This document shows, piece by piece, positions 17,006-27,565 of a stretch of DNA of 64,000 nucleotides. The stretch lies in assembly GCF_050485565.1 (NCBI RefSeq), contig NZ_JBJHBQ010000001.1, positions 310,001 to 374,000 of the forward strand. Direction: 5' to 3'. Made by a program: the position numbers and the translations under genes. The stretch is from Glycocaulis sp050485565. Its GTDB lineage: Bacteria; Pseudomonadota; Alphaproteobacteria; Caulobacterales; Maricaulaceae. Numbering within the stretch: the stretch's first letter is position 1; each line of letters starts with the position of its first letter. The notes under the pieces were generated by a model. The model saw nothing but the letters and a program-made list of their open reading frames with translations, did not search any database and was not told the DNA's origin.

Positions 17006-19585
17006 CTACGCCTCCTCTTGCGCCGGGGCCATTTCCAGCGCGATGGTGAAGCGTTCGTCGGGCGAGAGCGAGGTGCGTGCGTCCGAAGGTGCAAGCCCCA
17101 TACGCACTTCCAGCGCATTGGTGACGGCTTTGAGATCCTCCACCACGGGCCCGATCAGGCTGGCCACGTCGCCATCGGCATCGGCCACGATGGTCAGCAC
17201 CGAAATGGGTGCCTTCATGGAGACCTGAAGCTCGCTCTTCACCTTGCGCACGCCGGCGAGGATCGAGACGAACGCATCGCCCTCGGCGCGGAAGCCGTCC
17301 TTGTCAGCCTGCTCATCGAGTTTGGGCCAGTTGCCGCGCGCGTGGAGCGTACGGGTATCGGCATCGCCCTTACCTGCGAGCACATCGTGCAGCGTGTCGG
17401 TGACGTAAGGGATGAAGGGCGCAAACAGTTTGAGCTGGATCAGGCTGGCATGCCAGAGCGTGTGCAGGGCAGAGAGCTGACCGGCATCGGGCTTGCCTTC
17501 AAACCGGGTGCGGCTTTTCACGATCTCCAGATAATTGTCGCAATAGGTGCGCCAGAAGAAATCGTCCGTCACGCGCAAAGCCTGCGCATACTCGTAGGCT
17601 TCAAACGCCTTGGTCGCCTTCTCTACCGTTTCGGAAAGCTCGCCCAGCAGCCATTTATCCATCGGATGGGTGATGAGGCCCGCCTCGATATCGGCTTTGG
17701 GCGAGACAGGCGAAATGTCCGCCTGCTCCAGCGCCATGTGGGCGAGCTTCACCGCATTCCACAGCTTGGTGACGAGGCGCTTTCCCTGAGAGAGCACGTT
17801 CGGCGCCAGCGCCGTGTCATGGCCGAGGCGCGAGGTGCCGGTCCAATAGCGCACGGCGTCCGCGCCGTATTCGTCCAGCAACTTTACCGGATCGATGATA
17901 TTGCCCTTCGACTTGCTCATTTTCGAGCCATCGCTCGCAAGGCACCAGCCGGAGATCGCGATCGTGTTCCAGGGGATCGTCTGCTGGTGATGGAGCGCCT
18001 TCACGATTGTGTAGAAGGCCCAGGTGCGGATGATTTCGTGAGCCTGCGGGCGCAGGCTCATCGGGAAGAGGCGCTTGTGGACATCAAGATCCAGCGCGAA
18101 ATCCTCATTGATCGAGCGGGTGACAAGCTGCGGGCTGACCGAGGAGGTGGCCCAGGTGTCCATCACGTCGCGCTCGCCCTCCACCTCGTCGCGTGTATAG
18201 CCGCGCGGCAGATCGACCGTGGGATCAACGGGCAGGTCGGCGGCATCAGGCACGATGACCTTGCCCTCCTCGCCCGGACGGCGCGAATACCAGACCGGCA
18301 GAGGCACGCCGAAATGGCGCTGGCGCGAAATCGCCCAGTCCCATTTCAGGCCCTCAACCCAGCTTTCAAACCGCTGGCGCATGTATTCCGGCTTCCAGGT
18401 GATCTCCCGGCCCTTGGCGAGGATCTGCTCTTTAAAGTCCAGCGTGCGGATGAACCATTGCGGCGTGACGATGATCTCCAGCGCTGCGCCTGAACGTTCA
18501 GCCACCGGCACCACCTGATGGGTCGTCTCCTGCTTTAACAGCACGCCCTTCTCGCGCAGCATCTCGATAATGGCGGCCTTGGCCGCTTCTGCCTTCTGGC
18601 CTGCCAGCGCCGCGACGGTGGCTTCTGCACCCTCTGCATCAACGCTCGGCCAGTCATCAGAGCCGATGGGCAGGTGCTCGATCATCCTGCCGTCCGGCCC
18701 GATGACGATGCGAAGCGGCAGCTTGTGGGTACGATACCACTGGATGTCGGTGACATCGCCGAACGTGCAGCACATCACCATGCCGGTGCCCTTTTCCGGG
18801 TCCACCGTATCGTCGGCGACAATCGGCACCGGTACGCCGTAAAGCGGCGTGATGGCGCGTTTGCCGACCAGTTCCTTGGCGCGCTTGTGTTCAGGGTGGA
18901 TGATGAGCGCGCCGCAGGCCGCGATCAGTTCGGGCCGGGTCGTCGCGATGACGGCAGGTTCACCGCCGCCTTCAATGGCGAAGGCGACATAGTTCAGCTT
19001 GCCTTCGCGCTCGGTCTCGTCCACCTCGGCCTGCGCAATCGCCGTGCGGTCCGCCGGATCCCACAATGTAGGCTCAAGGCGGCGCTCCAGCAGGCCCTTC
19101 TTGTAGAGGTCCAGGAAGGACATTTGCGAGACGGTTCGGCTTTCATCCGAAATCGTCTGGTATTCCCGGCTCCAGTCGACCGACAAAGCGAGCCGGGTGA
19201 ACAGATCGCGGAATTGCTGCTCGTATTCGGGGATCACCTCGCGGCAGAGCGCGACAAATTCCTCGCGCGCCATCGTGCCGCCACGCACCTTTTTCTTCTT
19301 CTCCACCAGCCGCTCGGTCGGCAGGCCATTATCATCCCAGCCGATAGGATAGAGCACGTTCTTGCCCGCCATGCGGAAGTAGCGCGCCATGATGTCGGCC
19401 TGCGTATAGCTGTAGACATGGCCGACATGCAGCGTGCCGGAGACAGTCGGCGGGGGCGTGTCGATCACGTAATCGCTGTCCGCGGGCAGTGACGGATCCC
19501 ATTTGAAGGCTTCATCCTTCAGCCAGCGCGCATTGCACTCGTTTTCAGCGTCTTGCGGCTTATAGCGGTCGGGAAACGGCTTCAT
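17006..19585 (-). CDS. valS: Valyl-tRNA synthetase, short archaeal/rickettsial-like type
   Basis: Charges tRNA-Val with valine. At 859 residues it is shorter than the usual bacterial enzyme (about 880-950) and lacks the C-terminal coiled coil. Motifs are PPPTVSGTLHVGH (HVGH at 53-56), the GWDDNGLPTERLVEKKKKVR segment, the editing domain around ATTRPELIAACGAL and KMSKS at 555-559. The GWDDNGLPTER block matches what I remember of the archaeal/rickettsial ValRS family, whereas classic bacterial enzymes have GTDHAGIATQ here. It is convergent with the kinase gene (12 bases between stop codons). Confidence 0.95.
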   Translation of the reverse strand: MKPFPDRYKPQDAENECNARWLKDEAFKWDPSLPADSDYVIDTPPPTVSGTLHVGHVYSYTQADIMARYFRMAGKNVLYPIGWDDNGLPTERLVEKKKKVRGGTMAREEFVALCREVIPEYEQQFRDLFTRLALSVDWSREYQTISDESRTVSQMSFLDLYKKGLLERRLEPTLWDPADRTAIAQAEVDETEREGKLNYVAFAIEGGGEPAVIATTRPELIAACGALIIHPEHKRAKELVGKRAITPLYGVPVPIVADDTVDPEKGTGMVMCCTFGDVTDIQWYRTHKLPLRIVIGPDGRMIEHLPIGSDDWPSVDAEGAEATVAALAGQKAEAAKAAIIEMLREKGVLLKQETTHQVVPVAERSGAALEIIVTPQWFIRTLDFKEQILAKGREITWKPEYMRQRFESWVEGLKWDWAISRQRHFGVPLPVWYSRRPGEEGKVIVPDAADLPVDPTVDLPRGYTRDEVEGERDVMDTWATSSVSPQLVTRSINEDFALDLDVHKRLFPMSLRPQAHEIIRTWAFYTIVKALHHQQTIPWNTIAISGWCLASDGSKMSKSKGNIIDPVKLLDEYGADAVRYWTGTSRLGHDTALAPNVLSQGKRLVTKLWNAVKLAHMALEQADISPVSPKADIEAGLITHPMDKWLLGELSETVEKATKAFEAYEYAQALRVTDDFFWRTYCDNYLEIVKSRTRFEGKPDAGQLSALHTLWHASLIQLKLFAPFIPYVTDTLHDVLAGKGDADTRTLHARGNWPKLDEQADKDGFRAEGDAFVSILAGVRKVKSELQVSMKAPISVLTIVADADGDVASLIGPVVEDLKAVTNALEVRMGLAPSDARTSLSPDERFTIALEMAPAQEEA

Positions 19586-19745
19586 GGGGCGGCCTTCATG
19601 TGTGACGGGACAGGCAATGGAGAGCCGCTTCTCCTAGACGATTTTTGGCAGGCGTCAAACCGGGCCGCGCCAGCTTCAAGCCTTGCGCTGCCAGCACCAA
19701 CCGGCCATGTCTGTGCTCACGCGACTGACGAAGGACATTGTACCC

Positions 19746-20297
19746 ATGAGCGAAGAGCGCGCCTTTCCCGGCTGGCGGGGCACCACCATTATCTGCGTGC
19801 GCAAGGGCGATGCCGTTGCCATGGCGGGCGATGGTCAGGTCTCCATCGGCAATACGGTGGTGAAATCCTCCGCCAGAAAAGTCCGCCGCATTGGCGGCGG
19901 CAAGGTGATCGCAGGGTTCGCTGGCGCGACCGCCGACGCTTTTGCCCTCTTTGAGCGCCTTGAAGGCAAGCTGGAAGCTCATTCGGGGCAGCTGGCGCGG
20001 GCGTGCGTGGAACTGGCCAAAGACTGGCGCACGGATCGCTATCTGCGCCGCCTTGAAGCCATGCTGATCGTGGCGGATGCGAACGAGACCTTTCTCATCA
20101 CCGGGGCGGGCGATGTGCTGGAACCCGAGCACGGCATCGCGGCCATCGGGTCGGGGGGCAATTTCGCGCTGTCAGCCGCGCGCGCGCTTCTCTCCTACGA
20201 AGAAGACCCGGAAGTGATCGCCCGCAAGGCGATGGAGATCGCCGCCGAGATCTGCGTGTTCTCCAATGGCAATCTCACCGTGGAGCGGCTGGGCTAG
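19746..20297 (+). CDS. hslV: ATP-dependent protease HslVU, peptidase subunit
   Basis: Proteolytic chamber of the HslVU (ClpQY) protease. The protein is 183 residues from the chosen ATG. The catalytic threonine starts the TTIICVRKGD block (T13), exposed after propeptide removal, and AMAGDGQVS, KVRRI, GFAGATADAF and IGSGGNFALSAA are family hallmarks. The frame is open another 21 codons upstream; this start gives the short propeptide typical of alphaproteobacterial HslV. The partner ATPase gene hslU, often next to hslV, is not in the window: a dipeptidase gene follows. Confidence 0.95.
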   Translation: MSEERAFPGWRGTTIICVRKGDAVAMAGDGQVSIGNTVVKSSARKVRRIGGGKVIAGFAGATADAFALFERLEGKLEAHSGQLARACVELAKDWRTDRYLRRLEAMLIVADANETFLITGAGDVLEPEHGIAAIGSGGNFALSAARALLSYEEDPEVIARKAMEIAAEICVFSNGNLTVERLG

Positions 20298-20394
20298 CCG
20301 GGACAGGCCGGCCTCCAACCACACCCACACCCTTGCCCTGCGGCGCGACAGCGACTTAGCTGCCCCCGACCGAAGCAATAGGGGAGCGGCCATC

Positions 20395-21618
20395 ATGCTG
20401 CGCAAACTCATCGCCGGGGCGGCCATCGCGCCCTTCATCGCCGGAGCGGCTCTGACACAGGAACTGTCCGAGCTGGAGGTGCGCGAGATTCATGACCGCA
20501 TCCTGACCATCGACACCCATGTCGATATCCCCACCGGCTATGCCACGCATCTGATTGATCCCAATACCTGGACGCGCCTGCAGGTGGACCTGCCCAAAAT
20601 GCGCGCTGGCGGGCTCGATGCGGCCTTCTTCATCGTCTATGTGCAGCAGCGCGATCTCAACGAAGAGGGCTATGCCACCGCCCGCGCCCGCGCCGAGGAG
20701 ACCTATCAGGCGATTACCCGCATGGTGCGCGCCAACCCTGAGCGCATTGCGCTGGCCACCACGGCCGACGAGGTGGAAGAGATTTACGCCTCCGGCCGTC
20801 TGATCGCCCTTATCGGCATCGAGAACAGCTATTTCATGGGCGAAAATATCGAGGAGGAGGTGCCGCTCTGGGCTGCCAGAGGCGCGCGCTATGCCTCCAT
20901 CACCCATTTCAGGAACAACCAGTTTGGCGGCAGCTCCAACCCGGACCTCTCTGCCGGTGATCCGATGGAGGATCCGGGCCTGACCGATCTTGGCCGGCGT
21001 CTCGTCGAACTGCTGAACGATCACGGCATCATGGTCGATATTTCCCATGTCGGCCCGCGCACCTCGATGGAAGCGATCCAGATGTCACGCGCGCCGATCA
21101 TTGCCAGCCATTCGGGCGCGCGCGCGGTATATGACCATCCACGCAATCTGACCGATGAGCTGCTGGAAGCGATCCGCGATAATGGCGGTGTCGCCCAGAT
21201 CGTCGCTTTCCGCTCTTACTTGCGCGATATCGATCCCGGCCTGACCGCCGCCATCGCCGAACTGCGCAGTGAGGTCGGCCTTGACCAGCCGGGTGGCTGG
21301 GAGCGCATGACGCCGGAAGACCGCGCAGCCTACCAGACCCGCCTGCGCGCCATGCGCGCAGAGTATCCTGACGCGACCGTCTCTGACATGGCAGACCATA
21401 TCGACCATGCGGTCGCTGTCGCCGGGATCGATCATGTCGGCATCGTGTCGGACTTTGACGGCGGCGGCGGTGTGCGCGGCTGGGACGATGCATCCGAAAC
21501 CCCGAACGTGACGGCGGAACTGCTGCGCCGGGGCTATTCGGAGGAAGACATCGCCAAGCTGTGGGGCGGCAATGTGCTACGCGTCATGCGCGGCGTGGAA
21601 GCGGCGGCTGCGAGGTAG
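20395..21618 (+). CDS. Exported membrane dipeptidase (peptidase M19)
   Basis: Zinc-dependent hydrolysis of dipeptides, probably periplasmic. The 407-residue protein begins with a signal peptide (MLRKLIAGAAIAPFIAGAAL). The first metal motif DTHVDIP lies near residues 42-48; the bridging glutamate is in IGIENSYF; metal histidines follow in ITHFRNN and in the DISHVG and ASHSGAR blocks; GIVSDFDGGG closes the active site. The frame is open 43 codons upstream, overlapping the end of hslV, but the chosen ATG is preceded by GGGGAG and gives the signal peptide. Confidence 0.92.
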   Translation: MLRKLIAGAAIAPFIAGAALTQELSELEVREIHDRILTIDTHVDIPTGYATHLIDPNTWTRLQVDLPKMRAGGLDAAFFIVYVQQRDLNEEGYATARARAEETYQAITRMVRANPERIALATTADEVEEIYASGRLIALIGIENSYFMGENIEEEVPLWAARGARYASITHFRNNQFGGSSNPDLSAGDPMEDPGLTDLGRRLVELLNDHGIMVDISHVGPRTSMEAIQMSRAPIIASHSGARAVYDHPRNLTDELLEAIRDNGGVAQIVAFRSYLRDIDPGLTAAIAELRSEVGLDQPGGWERMTPEDRAAYQTRLRAMRAEYPDATVSDMADHIDHAVAVAGIDHVGIVSDFDGGGGVRGWDDASETPNVTAELLRRGYSEEDIAKLWGGNVLRVMRGVEAAAAR

Positions 21619-21637
21619 GCACTCCCGACGCTTTTCC

Positions 21638-21741
21638 CCTCGTCCTTCGAGACGCTTCGCTTCGCTCGCCCTCAGGATGAGGGGAAAAAGCCCCCAAAGC
21701 CCTCATCCTGAGGAGGCCGAAGGCCGTCTCGAAGGACGAGG
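21638..21741. repeat. Head-to-head pair of palindromic REP-like elements
   Basis: Two copies of one element face each other. The right copy (21701-21741) runs from CCTCATCCTGAGGAG to GTCTCGAAGGACGAGG. The left copy (21638-21682) is its reverse complement with a different core, from CCTCGTCCTTCGAGAC to CCTCAGGATGAGG. Together they could form a large hairpin downstream of the dipeptidase gene and may act as its terminator. A third copy lies inside thiC. Such elements are known from many alphaproteobacterial genomes; the function is unknown. Confidence 0.85.
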
Positions 21742-21824
21742 GCTTTGCTTCACCCCCTTGCACCCCCGCCCCGCCGGGCGTAGCGTTTTATGGCTGGGGA
21801 CGGCGCTGTGATGGAGGTGCCATC

Positions 21825-22217
21825 ATGGCTGAAATAACTGTAATCCTTGCCCAGATTCTGGGCGGCTACATGCTGGTCATGGGCGCGGCGATGCTGATCG
21901 ACCGCACGCTCATCGCCCGCCTGCTTGCGAGCCTCAACGACAATATCGGCCTCACTGTAACGATGGGCCTGATCGCGCTGATGATTGGCCTTGTGATCGC
22001 GGCCACGCACACGCGCTGGGACAATCCGCTGGCCATCATTGTCACGCTGATCGGCTGGGCCGCGATTGCCGAAGGCGCGCTTATCCTCTGGCTGCAGAAC
22101 CGCTTCATGGGCTTCTTCGCGCCCTGGTTCACCAGCCCCGCTGTCTCGCTGATCTGGGGCGGTGTTGCCGCGATACTCGGTCTCGTCCTGCTGGCAGGCA
22201 GTTTCGGCTACTGGTGA
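21825..22217 (+). CDS. Small four-helix integral membrane protein, unknown function
   Basis: A 130-residue hydrophobic protein with about four membrane segments (near 5-25, 42-60, 67-88 and 108-128). The ATG has a strong GGAGGTG ribosome-binding site. The spacing of helices with short polar turns (LDRTLIARLL-like stretch, THTRWDNP) resembles small DUF-type membrane proteins, but I do not recognise the family. Its 3' end overlaps the converging acyltransferase gene by ten bases. No function can be assigned. Confidence 0.75.
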   Translation: MAEITVILAQILGGYMLVMGAAMLIDRTLIARLLASLNDNIGLTVTMGLIALMIGLVIAATHTRWDNPLAIIVTLIGWAAIAEGALILWLQNRFMGFFAPWFTSPAVSLIWGGVAAILGLVLLAGSFGYW

Positions 22218-23374
22218 GCCTGCGTCCGGCGGGGAAAGGGCGGGGGTTCAACCGCTGGTGCCGGTGTCACGCGCACCGCCCAGCGCCCCCGGGCGACAGC
22301 TCTGCCCCAGCGCTGGAAGGGCCGCTCCACAAAGACTCGTAGCGGCCAGGCAAGGGCGACGGAAACGAGCGTCATCAATACAGCGATGCTGGTCGTACCC
22401 GGCTGCCAGCCGATGGACCCTGCAAGCACCATCAGCATCAGGCCAACAGGCCAGTGGATGATGTAGATGCCGTAGGAGAGGTCTTCTATCGCCTTGATGC
22501 GCTGCCAGATTCGCGTCGCGGGAACTTTGAGATACCCCACCCGCAGCGCGAGGAAGGCCGTCGCCAGAATGTCGAAGCTCTGGTGGAAGGGCGTGCCGAA
22601 AGTGGCGATGGCTGCGCATGCAGCTGCCAGCACCAGCGCCCAGCTAAACCCTATCCGGTCCCGCCAGTCCCACAACACTGCGCCGATCAGAAAGCCGGTG
22701 GCAAAGCGCAGGGCCGCCGAGACGCCCTCCGGGTGCGGCCCGGCATAGCCGGTATTGGCGTGAATCGCGCTGCCCGCAATCACGCCCGCGAGCGCCAGCG
22801 GCAAGACCCATTGATACCGCAACGCGCCCATCAGCATCAGCGCGCCCAGCCCCGCATAGCCGATCAGCTCATAGCGCACCGTCCAGAGCGGCGCGTTGGC
22901 GCTCTGTGCGGCCTCTATGCCTGATGCCTCGAAGGGCAGAGCCGCGGTGGGGTGGGCCTGAGAGATGACGCCCAGCGCATAAGCCCAGCTTTCAACGCGC
23001 GCGAGATAATCGAGGGGGGCGATGCCGGAGAGGGCGGGACCTACAATCATCATGGTCAGCAACGTAACCACGATGAGGAGCGGGAAGACACGGAACACCC
23101 GGTTGATGGCGTAGGCCAGCACCGAGCGCGAGGCGCGTAGGCTGGCCAGGATCATGTAGCCGGAGAGGACGAAGAAGGCGTTCAGCGCATGCTGGCCTGC
23201 AAAATCCACCATCTGCGCCCATGGGCCCATGACCGGCCAGGGCAGCACCATCATCAGCGCGTGCGCATAGAGCACAATGCCGGCAAACGCCATGCGCATG
23301 GGGGTGAAGAGATTGTCCTGATCCTCCAGCCGGCCATGACCGGGGGCGAAGAGCGTTTGAGTGTAGGTGTCCAT
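22208..23374 (-). CDS. Acyltransferase 3 family membrane protein (OafA/YrhL type)
   Basis: An integral membrane acyltransferase of about 388 residues that probably adds acetyl or other acyl groups to a surface polysaccharide or lipid. It has about ten transmembrane helices. The N-terminus carries the family pattern of an arginine/aspartate-rich lead (FTPMRMAFAGIVLYAHA) with the conserved histidine, followed by NAFFVLSGYM, and YGIYIIHWPVGLML near the C-terminus. The ATG with AGGAG just upstream was preferred to an in-frame start 21 codons earlier. The substrate is not shown by the neighbours. Confidence 0.88.
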   Translation of the reverse strand: MDTYTQTLFAPGHGRLEDQDNLFTPMRMAFAGIVLYAHALMMVLPWPVMGPWAQMVDFAGQHALNAFFVLSGYMILASLRASRSVLAYAINRVFRVFPLLIVVTLLTMMIVGPALSGIAPLDYLARVESWAYALGVISQAHPTAALPFEASGIEAAQSANAPLWTVRYELIGYAGLGALMLMGALRYQWVLPLALAGVIAGSAIHANTGYAGPHPEGVSAALRFATGFLIGAVLWDWRDRIGFSWALVLAAACAAIATFGTPFHQSFDILATAFLALRVGYLKVPATRIWQRIKAIEDLSYGIYIIHWPVGLMLMVLAGSIGWQPGTTSIAVLMTLVSVALAWPLRVFVERPFQRWGRAVARGRWAVRVTPAPAVEPPPFPRRTQAHQ

Positions 23375-23632
23375 TTTTGCGACTCCTGATTGTGCGTCAA
23401 GGAGTGCACGCAAAACGTGTGCCGAAAGGCAAGGCAACTGTTAACCATGAGCCCGCCCTCTTTAGTTCCGCAACGCATCCGCGTTGCGATGTTCCGCGAA
23501 ATGTCGCGGGCGCGCGTTCGCGCTTGCGGCGCTACGCGCCGGGGAGCGCCGCCCGGAATGACGCAGGGAGGGGACGTCGACATCCCTCCCCTTGCGCCGC
23601 AGTTCCGATTCCACCATGGTGCGGGGCAGAAG
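23375..23632. other. Intergenic region between acyltransferase gene and TPP riboswitch
   Basis: Must contain the divergent promoters for the acyltransferase gene and for the riboswitch operon. It holds an inverted repeat GCAACGC/GCGTTGC at 23470-23487, a GGGAGGG/CCCTCCC pair at 23566-23590 and a CCGGAATGACG block near 23553-23563 that matches one end of the REP family seen at 28.2 and 29.6 kb. No gene is supported. Confidence 0.5.
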
Positions 23633-23716
23633 TTCCAAGGGGCGCCCCGTGATGGTCACGGGGCTGAGACAGCACCCTCAGGACCGGATCCGGGTCATGC
23701 CGGCGTCGGGATGGAG
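23633..23716 (+). promoter_or_regulatory. TPP (thiamine pyrophosphate) riboswitch
   Basis: Contains the hallmark THI-element blocks in order: GGCGC, a variable stem CCGTGATGGTCACGG, GGCTGAGACAGCACCC, then ACCGGATCCGGGTCATGCCG and GCGTCGGGATGG. P1 can form from TTCCA (23633-23637) and TGGAG (23712-23716). The GGAG in the 3' arm of P1 is the ribosome-binding site of the next gene, six bases before its ATG at 23723. Ligand binding should stabilise P1 and hide this site, repressing translation when thiamine is plentiful. Controls the PH-like protein gene and thiC. Confidence 0.93.
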
Positions 23717-23722
23717 CAGGCG

Positions 23723-24231
23723 ATGAGTGATCTGGACGATATCCTTTTCGAGGACGAGACCGTGATCTGGCAGGACCGCCCTGCCGGGCCGGGAACGCGG
23801 CGCGTTTCACCCGGGACCGTGGCCCTTGTCGGCGATTACGTCCTTCCCGCGATTATCTTCTTTTTTGTCTTGCTGGGCCTGTGCCTGTGGTTGCTGGTCG
23901 AGACCAACCTGCCGGCACAGCTCGCAATCGGTGCGTTTGCCATCGCCCTGCTGGCGGCGATAGCCGTCATCGTGATCACCGGCCTGAAAAAACGCCGCGA
24001 ACGCGCGCGATCAGAGCCGCATTACGTGCTGACCAATCAGCGCCTTGTCGCGTGGGATGCCACCACCGACTGGCGCACCCAGGTCCTGCCCGGTGCGGTG
24101 GAAGCCGTAGCGCGGCACGGGCGCAATCTCGAAATCTACATCCGAAGCGATAGCGACGCACTGATCCTCTACGACCTCGCCGATATCGACACCGCCGAAC
24201 GCACAATCACCCAAGCCTTAGGACGCCCCTC

Positions 24232-24235
<4 letters not shown>
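23723..24235 (+). CDS. Membrane protein with two helices and a bacterial PH-like C-terminal domain
   Basis: A 170-residue protein of unknown function. Residues 1-35 are an acidic, soluble N-terminus (ETVIWQDRP is typical of proteins with bacterial PH domains); two membrane helices follow (about 38-60 and 66-88), then a basic KKRRERARS stretch and a PH-like beta domain beginning YVLTNQRLVAW (101-111). It is the first gene after the TPP riboswitch and its stop overlaps the thiC start by four bases, so it is co-translated with thiC. This suggests a role tied to thiamine supply, which is inference; transport, stress sensing or simple hitch-hiking are alternatives. Confidence 0.8.
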
Positions 24236-26127
<1,892 letters not shown>

Positions 26128-26178
26128 CAGGTATCGCTACCCCAATTAGCTTGCCCCCAAGGAAGGCAGGGATTCAAT

Positions 26179-27477
26179 ATGCATTGTACAACTCAACCTT
26201 GGAACATTGGAAAGCTCAGACTAGAGCAGAATCGTATCGACTTGAGCCCCCCTTATCAGCGTGAGGCAGGCATATGGTCAGATGAAAAAAAACAGCTTTT
26301 TTTAGATAGTATTTTTAACGGATTTGACGTTCCGAAGCTATACTTCCACAATAAGTCCATAGAAAAAGGGCCATATAGATTTGCTGTTGTGGACGGCAAG
26401 CAGCGTTTGAGCGCCGTTCTTGGATATCTTTCTGACGAGTTCGCGCTGGCTTCAGATTTTAAATTCTCGGGAGACCCAGAATTTTTTGGAGGCGATGGGC
26501 CGCCTATTGGAGGCCGCCGATTTTCAGAGTTGAGTGAAAATCAAAAGGAGTTTTTGAGGAGCCAGACGATTGATGTTGTTGAGGTTTCTGATGCCGATGA
26601 GGATGACATTGAGGAGTTGTTTTCTAGGTTAAATAACGGGGAGCCTCTTAATGCTGCCGAAAAGCGAAATGCGATGGGCGGCGCTATGATTTACCTTGTA
26701 AGGGACATTGCCAAGAATGATAAATTAAACGCTATGCTTTCTTTTAAAGATAAGAGAATGTCATACCATGAAGTTGCAGCAAAAATAATTAGACTTGAGC
26801 AAACCGATCAACAAGGGGCGGGATACTATTGCGATCTCAAGAAAAAATTTCTGGATCAAATGGTCGATAAAGGTCGCTCACTTTCTACTGGCGAAATTGA
26901 TGGATTGCGGACACGCGTAGAAAAGAATATCAAAGTTTTATCTAGAATATTTTCCTCCAATGATCCTCTTTTATCAAAACAATCTTATCCCCAGCTATAT
27001 TATGCATGGGTAAAGATAATTATGTCAGATTATGGTCATGATGAAATACATAAAAAAATCAGGGGTTTTCTTGAAAAATTTCACGCCGACCGAATTCGTA
27101 ATTTAGAGCTCGCTGAAGACGACAGGGACCCTCGTTTGGTTGAGTATGGGAGATTGATGCAGCAGGGCACGAATGATGTCGAGTCAATGCGCGATCGCGC
27201 TCGAATATTAACTCGGTACTTTTTAGAGCAAAATCCTGATGTTGCGATTAAAGACAAAACGCGATCATTTTCGGATGACGAACGCTATGTAATATGGATA
27301 CGGTCAGGCCGCCAATGTTCTAACGCCCACTGCCAAAGACCACTTCCTGATATTGATGAAATGCATGCTGATCACGTCATTCCATGGTCGTCGGGTGGCG
27401 CAACAAATCTAGAGAACGCGCAAGCACTCTGCGTTAATTGCAACCTCGAAAAGGGAAAGAAGTCATTGGCTAGATAG
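26179..27477 (+). CDS. DUF262 (GmrSD_N/ParB-like) plus HNH endonuclease protein
   Basis: A 432-residue protein with an N-terminal DUF262 domain (PYQR at 25-28, VVDGKQRLSAV at 70-80, FSRLNNGEPLNAAEKRNA at 148-165) and a C-terminal HNH nuclease with zinc cysteines C380, C385, C418, C421 and the DHVIPWSSGG core (H399). The DGQQR-type motif in DUF262 families such as GmrS and SspE hydrolyses nucleotides and senses modified DNA; here the usual DUF1524 nuclease is replaced by HNH. The gene is strikingly A/T-rich with A/T-ending codons, unlike both flanks, so it is likely acquired. A type IV restriction or anti-phage role is inferred. No partner gene is next to it. Confidence 0.85.
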   Translation: MHCTTQPWNIGKLRLEQNRIDLSPPYQREAGIWSDEKKQLFLDSIFNGFDVPKLYFHNKSIEKGPYRFAVVDGKQRLSAVLGYLSDEFALASDFKFSGDPEFFGGDGPPIGGRRFSELSENQKEFLRSQTIDVVEVSDADEDDIEELFSRLNNGEPLNAAEKRNAMGGAMIYLVRDIAKNDKLNAMLSFKDKRMSYHEVAAKIIRLEQTDQQGAGYYCDLKKKFLDQMVDKGRSLSTGEIDGLRTRVEKNIKVLSRIFSSNDPLLSKQSYPQLYYAWVKIIMSDYGHDEIHKKIRGFLEKFHADRIRNLELAEDDRDPRLVEYGRLMQQGTNDVESMRDRARILTRYFLEQNPDVAIKDKTRSFSDDERYVIWIRSGRQCSNAHCQRPLPDIDEMHADHVIPWSSGGATNLENAQALCVNCNLEKGKKSLAR

Positions 27478-27538
27478 TTGGAAGATAGTGTCGTGGAGAC
27501 AATACCCCGCCGTGTAAAAGTTGTAGCAACACCCCCAT

Positions 27539-27565
27539 CCCCGCCGGTTTCCGGGCGGGGTTTAT
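27539..27565 (+). terminator. Possible terminator of the DUF262-HNH gene
   Basis: CCCCGCCGG, a three-base loop, then CCGGGCGGGG forms a strong stem with one bulged base, followed by TTTAT. It lies about 60 bases after the stop codon. The uridine run is short, so termination is plausible, not certain. Confidence 0.5.
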
